Assembly (NCBI GenBank): GCA_031285365.1
Contig: JAITWP010000161.1
Location: forward strand, 1 to 5,885
Direction of reading: 5' to 3'
Source: Azoarcus sp.
GTDB taxonomy: Bacteria; Pseudomonadota; Gammaproteobacteria; Burkholderiales; Rhodocyclaceae
Length of the DNA: 5,885 nt
Made by a program: the position numbers and the translations under genes. This document shows positions 1 to 5,278 of the stretch, one piece after another. The notes below the pieces were generated by a model, which was not told where the DNA came from, did no database searches, and saw nothing but the letters and a program-made list of their open reading frames with translations. Each line of letters opens with the position of its first letter. Position 1 is the first letter of the stretch.

Positions 1-135
1 CAAAATTCCGTTGGCAACATCAATCCGTTCGACTATAAACCGCCAGAACCCAAGATTCAAAATAAAGGCGAAATAAAATGCCAAAGCCAGGATCAACCAG
101 TGGCTTTTGATTTTGCCTGAACCGAACAAAAACAT
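1..135 (-). CDS. eptA: EptA-like lipid A phosphoethanolamine transferase, N-terminal fragment
   Basis: Only the first 45 or so codons are in the window; the gene runs off the left edge. Translation of the minus strand gives a short polar leader (MFLFGSGKIKSHW) and then a hydrophobic segment (LILALAFYFAFILNLGFW) ending in RFIVERID. That is the usual start of EptA/Mcr-type enzymes, where the first transmembrane helix is followed by an aromatic-rich FW motif. These inner-membrane proteins move phosphoethanolamine from phosphatidylethanolamine to lipid A through a periplasmic alkaline-phosphatase-fold domain, which is not visible here. Two ATG codons stand in tandem (136-138 and 133-135). The Shine-Dalgarno AAGGA at 142-146 lies 3 nt from the first and 6 nt from the second, so I chose the second. 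The gene follows a ColR/ColS-like pair on the same strand and has a candidate ColR box in front, fitting ColRS-controlled lipid A modification. Assignment rests on the N-terminus alone, so a relative in the same transferase family is possible. Confidence 0.72.
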   Translation of the reverse strand, partial: MFLFGSGKIKSHWLILALAFYFAFILNLGFWRFIVERIDVANGIL

Positions 136-187
136 CATTGATCCTTTTTCTACTTGCGCCAGAGGTGATTACCATCAGTCTGGTGGG

Positions 188-220
188 ATTTTATTTTCCA
201 AAAAGTAGAAAAATCGTCAG
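188..220 (-). promoter_or_regulatory. Candidate ColR-activated promoter of eptA (ColR box plus -10)
   Basis: Read on the minus strand, 220-207 is CTGACGATTTTTCT. It fits every position of the ColR binding consensus as I recall it for Pseudomonas putida, (T/C)(T/C)NA(C/G)NN(T/C)TTTTC(G/T). Downstream at 193-188 is TAAAAT, a 5-of-6 match to a sigma-70 -10 box, with no good -35 at 16-18 bp spacing. The box itself lies where the -35 should be, about 13 bp upstream of the -10, which is the arrangement of a promoter that needs an activator. A start near 181 would give a leader of roughly 45 nt before eptA. The consensus is from memory and the binding is inference. Confidence 0.5.
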
Positions 221-244
221 CAAAAAGTCAAATTTCTGTCAAAT
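205..244. repeat. 11-bp phased direct repeats upstream of eptA
   Basis: On the plus strand the heptamer GTCAAAT occurs at 238-244 and again at 227-233, exactly 11 bp apart. A degenerate copy, GTCAGCA, follows at 216-222 and a weaker one, GTAGAAA, at 205-211, keeping the same 11-bp step. A5 tracts lie at 200-204, 209-213 and 222-226. Direct repeats of one helical turn are the usual binding pattern of OmpR/PhoB-family regulators, which bind as head-to-tail dimers. The candidate ColR box at 207-220 lies inside the array. Confidence 0.5.
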
Positions 245-248
245 CCTT

Positions 249-341
249 TCAGGCTCGCAGGTCGACGTCGTGCCCACCATCATGGGGCGTTTGGGCGGCA
301 AGACGCGGCGAGCTCATCGCCTATGGCATCCTGAGAACGCC
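249..341 (+). pseudogene. Possible remnant of an LTA-synthase-type sulfatase C-terminal region
   Basis: From 252, the plus strand reads GSQVDVVPTIMGRLGGKTR in one open frame. The pattern SQVD-(V/I)-(V/L)-PT-x-(M/L)-G-x-LG is characteristic of the end of the catalytic domain in LTA synthase/sulfatase-family proteins of the alkaline phosphatase superfamily. After KTR the resemblance stops: the expected aromatic/Gly-Arg-Asp stretch is missing and the frame continues into sequence antisense to colS. There is no start codon or ribosome binding site that would make this a gene. By hand count 251-320 is about 69% GC, while 191-250 is about 28% GC, so the piece has a sharp compositional edge. I read it as a leftover of a deleted or rearranged gene. 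Chance resemblance over about 19 residues remains possible. Confidence 0.3.
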
Positions 342-342
342 T

Positions 343-1623
343 TTATTTTTCCATCCGTACCGTAAACCGAGATCCGCCTTCAGGCAAACTCTCCAGTGAA
401 ATTTGCCAACCTTGCTGGGTGACAATCCGTTGCACAAGCGACAAACCCAATCCCTGCCCTTTTCCGGGCGTCTTTGCCCCGTGCATGAACGGTTGAAATA
501 TCTCTTTTTTTTCTAAATCGGAAATGCCAATTCCACTGTCTTCAACCCTGAATCCACCCTCTTCCAACGTCAACCTGATCCAACCCTCTTCCGTGTAATA
601 AAGAGCATTCCGGATCAGATTATCCATAACGGCGCGCAAGAGAATCGCATGATAGTGCCCCTTGTTTTCTCCCTCTTTATGTAATTGAAAAACCAACCCT
701 TTCGCCGTGGCCGCCTCTGTCCATTGTTCTTTTTTTTCTTCCACAAGTGCGTTCAGCGTAATGCCTTTCGCATCGATCTGATCTATCGCCTTGCCAAATT
801 CCGCCCGCGCAAGCGTCAGAAAAGTTTCGGTCAGTGCCAGTATTTCCCTGGCAGCGCCCGCAATCCGCTCGACCTGTTCCCGCCCCTGTGGCGACAAATC
901 AGAAGTCAACATCAATTCACAGGATGTTGAAATAACCATCAACGGGGTACGCAATTCGTGGCTTACATCGCTGGTAAAAAGACGCTCTTTCTCTATGGAA
1001 AACCTGAGGCGCGCAAAAACTTCATCAAAGGCGCGCGCCAATTGCCCCACCTCATCGTCCACATAACCTTCCGCCAACGGTGTGACTGGCAGGTAAGCCG
1101 ACAAGCCACGCACCTGCCCCGCAAGCTGGCTGACCGGCAGAATGACCCGCCGCGCCATCAACCGCCCCAGGATAAACGAACCAAAAACAGCCGCCAGCAA
1201 GCTCACCAACAGGATAACGGCCAAAATATCTTCCCATTCCTCAAAGTCGTGCTGATCCTCCACGATCAAATAGTACTTTCCGCTCTCCCTGTCCACGTGC
1301 TTATAAACCCAGTAGTCGCGTCCATCTTCTTTCATCTCGCTGAATCCGTATCTGGCATTGCCGAAGGCTGGCGGAATGTCATGGTCGGGAAAAATGAAAA
1401 TACGCCTGTCATCTTCCGGATGAGGCTCCTTGCCCTGCCGCAGATGGTCTGCAACACGAATAGCGGTTTTCTCGAAGGAGCGGGAGAGAATGGCTTCTTC
1501 GGTATGATGCAGGGTCCAGGCTATCCCAAATGAAAGCGTACCGGCCACTATCGTGGTCATCAGGGTGAACGTTATTACGATCCGGCGTGCCAGCGTTTGA
1601 CGCTGCAAGAATTGTCTTAACAT
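343..1623 (-). CDS. colS: ColS-like membrane sensor histidine kinase
   Basis: A 426-residue inner-membrane kinase that should phosphorylate the regulator encoded just upstream. Order of parts: transmembrane helix about 14-36, periplasmic sensor about 37-132, second helix about 133-153, HAMP linker about 154-207, dimerisation domain with the H box SHELRTP (phospho-acceptor His222), then the ATPase domain with N box DNLIRNA (334-340), G1 DSGIGI (362-367) and G2 GQGLGLSLV (389-397). The periplasmic part is rich in acidic residues and contains two ExxE motifs, E96-M-K-E99 and E128-E-W-E131, the type of motif reported to bind iron or zinc in ColS and PmrB. The ATG at 1621-1623 is 7 nt after the regulator's stop. 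In-frame ATGs further upstream, at 1657-1659 and 1720-1722, would lengthen the protein but overlap the regulator, and they add nothing resembling the family. Two runs of eight A occur in the coding strand (see findings). PmrB is the main alternative name; the closeness of the partner to ColR favours ColS. Confidence 0.8.
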   Translation of the reverse strand: MLRQFLQRQTLARRIVITFTLMTTIVAGTLSFGIAWTLHHTEEAILSRSFEKTAIRVADHLRQGKEPHPEDDRRIFIFPDHDIPPAFGNARYGFSEMKEDGRDYWVYKHVDRESGKYYLIVEDQHDFEEWEDILAVILLVSLLAAVFGSFILGRLMARRVILPVSQLAGQVRGLSAYLPVTPLAEGYVDDEVGQLARAFDEVFARLRFSIEKERLFTSDVSHELRTPLMVISTSCELMLTSDLSPQGREQVERIAGAAREILALTETFLTLARAEFGKAIDQIDAKGITLNALVEEKKEQWTEAATAKGLVFQLHKEGENKGHYHAILLRAVMDNLIRNALYYTEEGWIRLTLEEGGFRVEDSGIGISDLEKKEIFQPFMHGAKTPGKGQGLGLSLVQRIVTQQGWQISLESLPEGGSRFTVRMEK

Positions 1624-1630
1624 GGGGTAT

Positions 1631-2323
1631 TTACTTCGCTTCGCCTTTGACTGAACCATCCGCAAGCCGGAGGCCCAATTTAGGCACGGTATGCAAAAGC
1701 TGAATCGGAAACGGTTTATCAACGATCTGACGCAACTGATGAATGTGACTTCTCAGCACATCACCCTCAGGCGGATCATCGCGCCAGAGAATTTCCTCAA
1801 GCCTTTCTCTGGAGACCACCGCAGGACTTTTCAGCATCAATTCCTCCAGCAACCTGCGGCAGGCCGGGGTTAGTTTGAGCAAACGCCCTCCACGGCTGAC
1901 TTCCAGGGAATCCAGGTCATAACGAAGATCGCCGACATGAAGCACACGCCTGACCGTGCCTTGAGAACGGCGCAGCACAGCTTCAATCCGCGCATTCAGT
2001 TCAGAAAGTGCAAACGGTTTGATGAGGTAGTCATCCGCGCCGGAGGCAAAACCCTGCAAGCGATCATCCAGCGTATCACGCGCGGTCAACATGATGATCG
2101 GTACGGCGTTTTTTCCGTCTTCACGCAATCGCCTACAAAGCTCAAGGCCATCAATGCCGGGCAACATGAGATCAAGCACAATGAGATCGAAACGCTGCGT
2201 TACCGCCAGATGCAGACCAGACAGCCCATCCATCGCGCAATCCACGATATAGCCCTTCATGCCGAGATATTCCAGCATGTTGGCAAGAATATCCCGATTA
2301 TCCTCAACGATCAGAATCCGCAT
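1631..2323 (-). CDS. colR: ColR-like OmpR-family response regulator
   Basis: A 230-residue DNA-binding regulator. The receiver domain (about 1-118) has the acidic pocket E7/D8, phospho-acceptor D51 in VLDLMLPGIDG, T80 in MLTARD and K102 in IKPF. The stretches ILANMLEYLGMKGY, DGLSGLHLA and DDRLQGFASGADDYL are very close to ColR of Pseudomonas as I remember it. The winged-helix domain (about 127-221) contains the recognition-helix region DVLRSHIHQLRQIVDKPF. At the wing the usual H-G-V-G-Y-R is replaced by P-K-L-G-L-R, which is odd for this family. The ATG at 2321-2323 has an AGGG-type ribosome binding site about 10 nt upstream. The kinase gene follows after 7 nt, so the two are co-transcribed. 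ColR regulates outer-membrane and lipid A genes in response to metals and membrane stress; the neighbouring eptA is the likely local target. PmrA/QseB-type naming is possible but fits less well. Confidence 0.82.
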   Translation of the reverse strand: MRILIVEDNRDILANMLEYLGMKGYIVDCAMDGLSGLHLAVTQRFDLIVLDLMLPGIDGLELCRRLREDGKNAVPIIMLTARDTLDDRLQGFASGADDYLIKPFALSELNARIEAVLRRSQGTVRRVLHVGDLRYDLDSLEVSRGGRLLKLTPACRRLLEELMLKSPAVVSRERLEEILWRDDPPEGDVLRSHIHQLRQIVDKPFPIQLLHTVPKLGLRLADGSVKGEAK

Positions 2324-2376
2324 CTGCCAATCCCTTCTCTTCCATCCTGTCGACCGGATAAGACCAGAACTGCCTA

Positions 2377-2405
2377 AGTATACGCTGTATGATGGGGTGA
2401 AAACG
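2377..2405 (-). promoter_or_regulatory. Putative promoter of the colRS-like operon
   Basis: The 124-nt gap between lpxI and colR contains TATACT at 2382-2377 on the minus strand, a 5-of-6 match to a -10 box and about 54 nt before the start codon. At 17-bp spacing the -35 position (2405-2400) reads CGTTTT, which is poor. There is no good match to the ColR consensus here, so autoregulation is not supported by sequence. The call is tentative. Confidence 0.35.
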
Positions 2406-2406
2406 G

Positions 2407-2439
2407 GCTGGAGCGCAGCAGGCAGTGCCGGACTCCAGC
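2407..2439 (-). terminator. Probable terminator after lpxI (end of the T6SS-lpxI transcript)
   Basis: GCTGGAG at 2407-2413 and CTCCAGC at 2433-2439 form a perfect 7-bp stem around a 19-nt loop, starting about 9 nt after the lpxI stop codon. On the minus strand the stem is followed by CCGTTTTC, a short and imperfect U run. On the plus strand it is followed by AGTTTATTT. The large loop and modest U tract make it a weak intrinsic terminator, but its position between the two operons is right. Confidence 0.4.
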
Positions 2440-2447
2440 AGTTTATT

Positions 2448-3287
2448 TCAAATCTTCAGACCATAAACAAATACGTTTTTCTCATCCGCCAATTTTATTG
2501 TATCCGACATGTCGTCAACAATGGTACGGCCAGCTTCTACTATCACTCCATCAATCCCATTTTTCGCCAATATCTCTATCGTTCCTGTACCGACTACAGG
2601 TAGATCCAAACGATTGTCTTGCCCAGGTTCCATTATCTTGGCCATGATTCCGCCGCTGGACGCTCCTAATTTGCATCGCTTGGCAGTTGCCCGGGCTATC
2701 ATGTCGTCTGTGCCCTTGATGTTCTCGAAGGAAAGGATTTCTCCTTTGTAAATAATAATCGCTTGACCGGTGCCGGTACGTATGTAGTTTAATATCGCCG
2801 GAAAATTTTTATTGAACGCGGCAAGATCATCCTCAGTGGGATTGGCTTTGCCAAGACTTCCCTCGCGGATCAATAGCTCCGGCATGAAGTCTTGTATCGC
2901 CCTGACTTTTAGGTCGCGTTTATCGAACATTGAAAGAATTACGGTGAAGACGCCTTTGTGTTTGTTCTTCATAAACATGAGCCGTGCGACAACTTTCACA
3001 AGGTCAAAAGTGATTTTCAGTTTTGCGCGGGCAATTCCACCAATCATTACTACTTCATTAACCTTGTACGCTTTGAAAAAATCTATTACTTTTGTGATTT
3101 CCGTAACATAAAATTCTCTATATCTACCTTCACCGACTTCATTTTTCAGTTTTTCGTCAACCTCGCCCTTGATTCCGACGATGTATAAATCATACCCGCT
3201 ACGCTTGGCCCAATCCGTGAATTGAAACGGGAGCCTGCGGCTTCCGGCAACCAATCCGATTGCCGTTTTATTATCGTCATTCTTCAT
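2448..3287 (-). CDS. lpxI: LpxI-family UDP-2,3-diacylglucosamine pyrophosphatase (DUF1009)
   Basis: A 279-residue soluble protein with both LpxI domains. The N-terminal Rossmann-like part starts IGLVAGSRRLPFQF (10-23) and includes VVMIGGIARAKLK (79-91). The C-terminal domain contains GQAIIIYKGEILSFENIKGTDDMI (174-197), then NRLDLPVVGTGTIE (225-238) and DGVIVEAGRTIV (246-257). LpxI cleaves UDP-2,3-diacylglucosamine to lipid X and UMP, a lipid A step done by LpxH in many beta- and gammaproteobacteria. D228 in RLDLP corresponds to the catalytically essential Asp of the Caulobacter enzyme (D225 as I recall). The family's glycine-rich AGGG/AGNG near residue 15 is AGSRR here. The ATG at 3285-3287 overlaps the tssE stop (ATGA) and GGAAGAG lies just upstream; a much longer reading of the frame only runs antisense-like into tssE. 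Part of the gene is markedly AT-rich (3061-3120 about 28% GC by hand count), unlike its T6SS neighbours, which suggests separate origin. Family call is strong; a role for the T6SS is unknown. Confidence 0.88.
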   Translation of the reverse strand: MKNDDNKTAIGLVAGSRRLPFQFTDWAKRSGYDLYIVGIKGEVDEKLKNEVGEGRYREFYVTEITKVIDFFKAYKVNEVVMIGGIARAKLKITFDLVKVVARLMFMKNKHKGVFTVILSMFDKRDLKVRAIQDFMPELLIREGSLGKANPTEDDLAAFNKNFPAILNYIRTGTGQAIIIYKGEILSFENIKGTDDMIARATAKRCKLGASSGGIMAKIMEPGQDNRLDLPVVGTGTIEILAKNGIDGVIVEAGRTIVDDMSDTIKLADEKNVFVYGLKI

Positions 3288-3775
3288 TGCTCTTCCCGAA
3301 GTTCCACACCACCGGTTTCCATGTCCCAGTGGGCGCGAACGACCATATCGATCGGGTAAGGCTCGAACCAGTAGCTGGCTTCGATCCGGAAGCGGGCATG
3401 GTTGTATCTGTAGACGTCGGTTTCCTTGTCCCGGATCACGGAAACTTTTAGGGATTCCGGCAGGATGCGTGGCTCGAAACAGGCAAGCGAACGCTGTATG
3501 CCTGCCGCAACGGCATCGAGTTCGGACTCCGCAAAGCGTGCGCCCGCCAAGGGCGGAATGCCGAAGTTGAGTACGGAGTTCCTGACATACGGAAGATTCT
3601 GGATTGGTAATTGCCCTTCGATGTTTGTGCAATTCAACAGCCAGTTCAGATCCCTGAGCACCGTCCTGCGGAAGGCACTGCGGTTCATTGCGCCGCCGCC
3701 CTGCTCCGAGAGCCTGTCCAGCAGGGTTGGCAGGAACAGGTCGCCTGCGGGACTTACATTCTTGGATTTACTCAT
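3284..3775 (-). CDS. tssE: TssE, T6SS baseplate subunit (gp25-like)
   Basis: A 163-residue cytoplasmic protein related to phage T4 gp25, part of the T6SS baseplate wedge from which the TssB/C sheath is assembled. The family signature is clear: FLPTLLDRL (14-22), RRTVLRDLNWLLN (36-48), LPYVRNSVLNFGIPPLAG (61-78), the FEPRIL motif (100-105), and the C-terminal FRIEASYW...DMETG segment (129-155). Length is normal for TssE. The ATG at 3773-3775 overlaps the tagF stop as ATGA; a GTG three codons further upstream is open too but has no better ribosome binding site. The stop overlaps the lpxI start in the same way, so tssE is translationally linked to both neighbours. No anomalies seen. Confidence 0.93.
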   Translation of the reverse strand: MSKSKNVSPAGDLFLPTLLDRLSEQGGGAMNRSAFRRTVLRDLNWLLNCTNIEGQLPIQNLPYVRNSVLNFGIPPLAGARFAESELDAVAAGIQRSLACFEPRILPESLKVSVIRDKETDVYRYNHARFRIEASYWFEPYPIDMVVRAHWDMETGGVELREEQ

Positions 3776-4482
3776 TCGGAACACCGTTCATTCGGAGCAT
3801 CGCTATCCATCAGCGAACAGAACAGACTGTCATCTGGAACACCGGAATGAACGACCTGCTTCAGGGGAAGCTTGGGGGAAGGTTCCGACCACCAGAAACT
3901 GTGTCTGCTGCGCTCTTTGAACAGTTCCGGAAGCTCCGGCCATGCAAACCAGTCCTTTTGCTCGCCAGCGCTGGCATTGCCAATGCCCAGGTCGCAGAGG
4001 ATGCTGGCCGTAGAATTCTGCTCACCCTTCTCTGCCTTCGTCAATTGCAGAAGAAGGTCATGCAAGCCATCGATCGGCATACGCTCCCCGATAGCTTGCC
4101 GCAACGCCATGTCGACCTGATACAGCCAGCGGCTGTTCGGCGGCAATTCGCTGTAGACATCGCGCTTGTAAAACGAACGCAGGGCGATCAGGGGCGAACA
4201 ACGCCCCACCTTGTCGACGCTTGGCGCAAGGCAACCAATCAAAGGGGGGGTGTCCCAGATCCTTGAGCCGATGAGGAAATGCCAGACAGGGGAAACCAGG
4301 TAAGCCGCCTGCCAGTCATTAGGCCGTGAGTGTGCAAGTGCTGCCATGCCGGAGGACATCCATCCGTGGACAGTTTCTTTCAGGACAGATGGCATTCCTC
4401 TGCCGGCAAAATCGCCAACCGACGGCAGCTTTCCAAACCAGCCCACGTAACTGGGGCGTTTGAAAAAACGGAGCATTTTCAT
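3772..4482 (-). CDS. tagF: TagF, T6SS-associated regulator (ImpM/DUF2094 family)
   Basis: A 236-residue cytoplasmic protein of the TagF_N family. Visible hallmarks are VGWFGKLPSVGDF (13-25), YLVSPVWHF (61-69), and the segment from LAPSVDKVGR to PLIA (85-100), plus a tryptophan-rich HSFWWSEPSP (194-203). In Pseudomonas aeruginosa TagF holds back T6SS assembly after translation, independently of the PpkA/PppA threonine phosphorylation pathway, and in some bacteria it is fused to PppA. Here the two are separate but adjacent genes, with tagF starting 7 nt after the pppA stop. I chose the ATG at 4480-4482 because GAGG lies 5 nt upstream and the conserved domain starts soon after; the longer frame back to 4593 overlaps pppA. 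The coding strand has a C7 run at 4244-4250. Confidence 0.9.
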   Translation of the reverse strand: MKMLRFFKRPSYVGWFGKLPSVGDFAGRGMPSVLKETVHGWMSSGMAALAHSRPNDWQAAYLVSPVWHFLIGSRIWDTPPLIGCLAPSVDKVGRCSPLIALRSFYKRDVYSELPPNSRWLYQVDMALRQAIGERMPIDGLHDLLLQLTKAEKGEQNSTASILCDLGIGNASAGEQKDWFAWPELPELFKERSRHSFWWSEPSPKLPLKQVVHSGVPDDSLFCSLMDSDAPNERCSE

Positions 4483-4489
4483 TGCTGCC

Positions 4490-5278
4490 TCACTCCTGCG
4501 TGGGGTTTTCGGCCGGGATACGACGAGTTGTTGCCGTTTCATGCTCCCCGATCCATACGGACAGGGCGCTGAAATTGTCCTGATCGGGTGCACAAGGATT
4601 GGGCACTGCCTTCATCATGTCGTCGATCCACTGCTCCGGAGTCTCCGAGCGTAGGAGTATTTCTTCCATGATCTCTTCGTCGATGTTTTCCCAAAGACCG
4701 TCGGAACACAACAGAAAAACGTCGCCCGGTTGCAGGGCGAACGGTTCGCTGTGAATGGCGCGTTCCGGTACCTCTTCACTACCCACCGCCGCATACAGCA
4801 TGTTCCTTCTTGAATTACCGCGCAGATCTCCAGTGAAAAAACCGGCATCGATCATGGATTGCAGGATGCTGTGGTCGGTCGTCAGGCTGCGGGCTCGTCC
4901 GTTTCTGAACAGGTAGATGCGGCTATCGCCTATGGAATTCCAGTAAGCAAGCCTGCTTTCCGCATTCAGCACCAGGGTCGCTATCGTCGTGTTCATCTCG
5001 GGAAACTGGGGATGAAGCTTGCGTACATCGGACAGGGCTTCGCGCGCTACCGTCATCAACGTACCGGCCGAGTCGCCGTCGACTTGGGGCGCAGCAGAAA
5101 AATGGGCCAACACCTGTCTGACGACGGTATCCGAGGCAAGCGCTCCCCCTTCGTGCCCTCCCGTACCGTCTGCCAGCACGAAGCAACCCTGCGTTTCATT
5201 GGCACAAAAGCCAACCGCATCCTCGTTTGCCTTGCGGCCTCCGCATTCACTCCGGTGTGCTACCGACAACCGCATCAT
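4490..5278 (-). CDS. pppA: PppA-type PP2C serine/threonine phosphatase of the T6SS
   Basis: A 262-residue cytoplasmic PP2C (PPM) phosphatase. Metal-binding and catalytic motifs are present in order: NED (18-20), ADGTGGHEGG (36-45, with D37 and G38), GDSRIYLFR (117-125), LCSDGLWE (190-197) and DQDNFSAL (232-239). In T6SS clusters this enzyme removes the phosphate placed by the kinase PpkA on the FHA scaffold, switching secretion off. The gene just upstream encodes that FHA-type protein, which supports the role; no PpkA is in the window. The usual DGMGGH is DGTGGH here. The start ATG at 5276-5278 overlaps the tagH stop (ATGA); a second ATG follows directly at 5273-5275. The C-terminal 20 residues are polar and outside the conserved domain. 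Confidence 0.92.
   Translation of the reverse strand: MMRLSVAHRSECGGRKANEDAVGFCANETQGCFVLADGTGGHEGGALASDTVVRQVLAHFSAAPQVDGDSAGTLMTVAREALSDVRKLHPQFPEMNTTIATLVLNAESRLAYWNSIGDSRIYLFRNGRARSLTTDHSILQSMIDAGFFTGDLRGNSRRNMLYAAVGSEEVPERAIHSEPFALQPGDVFLLCSDGLWENIDEEIMEEILLRSETPEQWIDDMMKAVPNPCAPDQDNFSALSVWIGEHETATTRRIPAENPTQE

Noticed and set aside
307..321. Hairpin GGCGA/TCGCC as a terminator for colRS
   Set aside because: The stem is only 5 bp, and no T run follows on either strand.
958..1533. Open frame of 191 codons on the plus strand inside colS
   Set aside because: It is antisense to a kinase with all its motifs intact; the peptide is rich in Pro, Gln and Arg with no recognisable domain.
1624..1722. 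Longer colS start overlapping colR
   Set aside because: The added residues are a frame-shifted reading of the regulator's C-terminus; the ATG at 1623 gives the normal arrangement of short leader plus transmembrane helix.
2397..2412. Possible ColR box (CCAGCCCGTTTTCA) upstream of colR
   Set aside because: It departs from the recalled consensus at three fixed positions and overlaps the terminator stem.
3288..3632. N-terminal extension of lpxI by 115 codons
   Set aside because: The extension overlaps tssE in another frame and does not resemble LpxI; the family starts at the IGLVAG motif just after the ATG at 3287.
3688..4266. Open frame of 192 codons on the plus strand across tssE and tagF
   Set aside because: It spans the junction of two well-supported minus-strand genes and has no domain or ribosome binding site.
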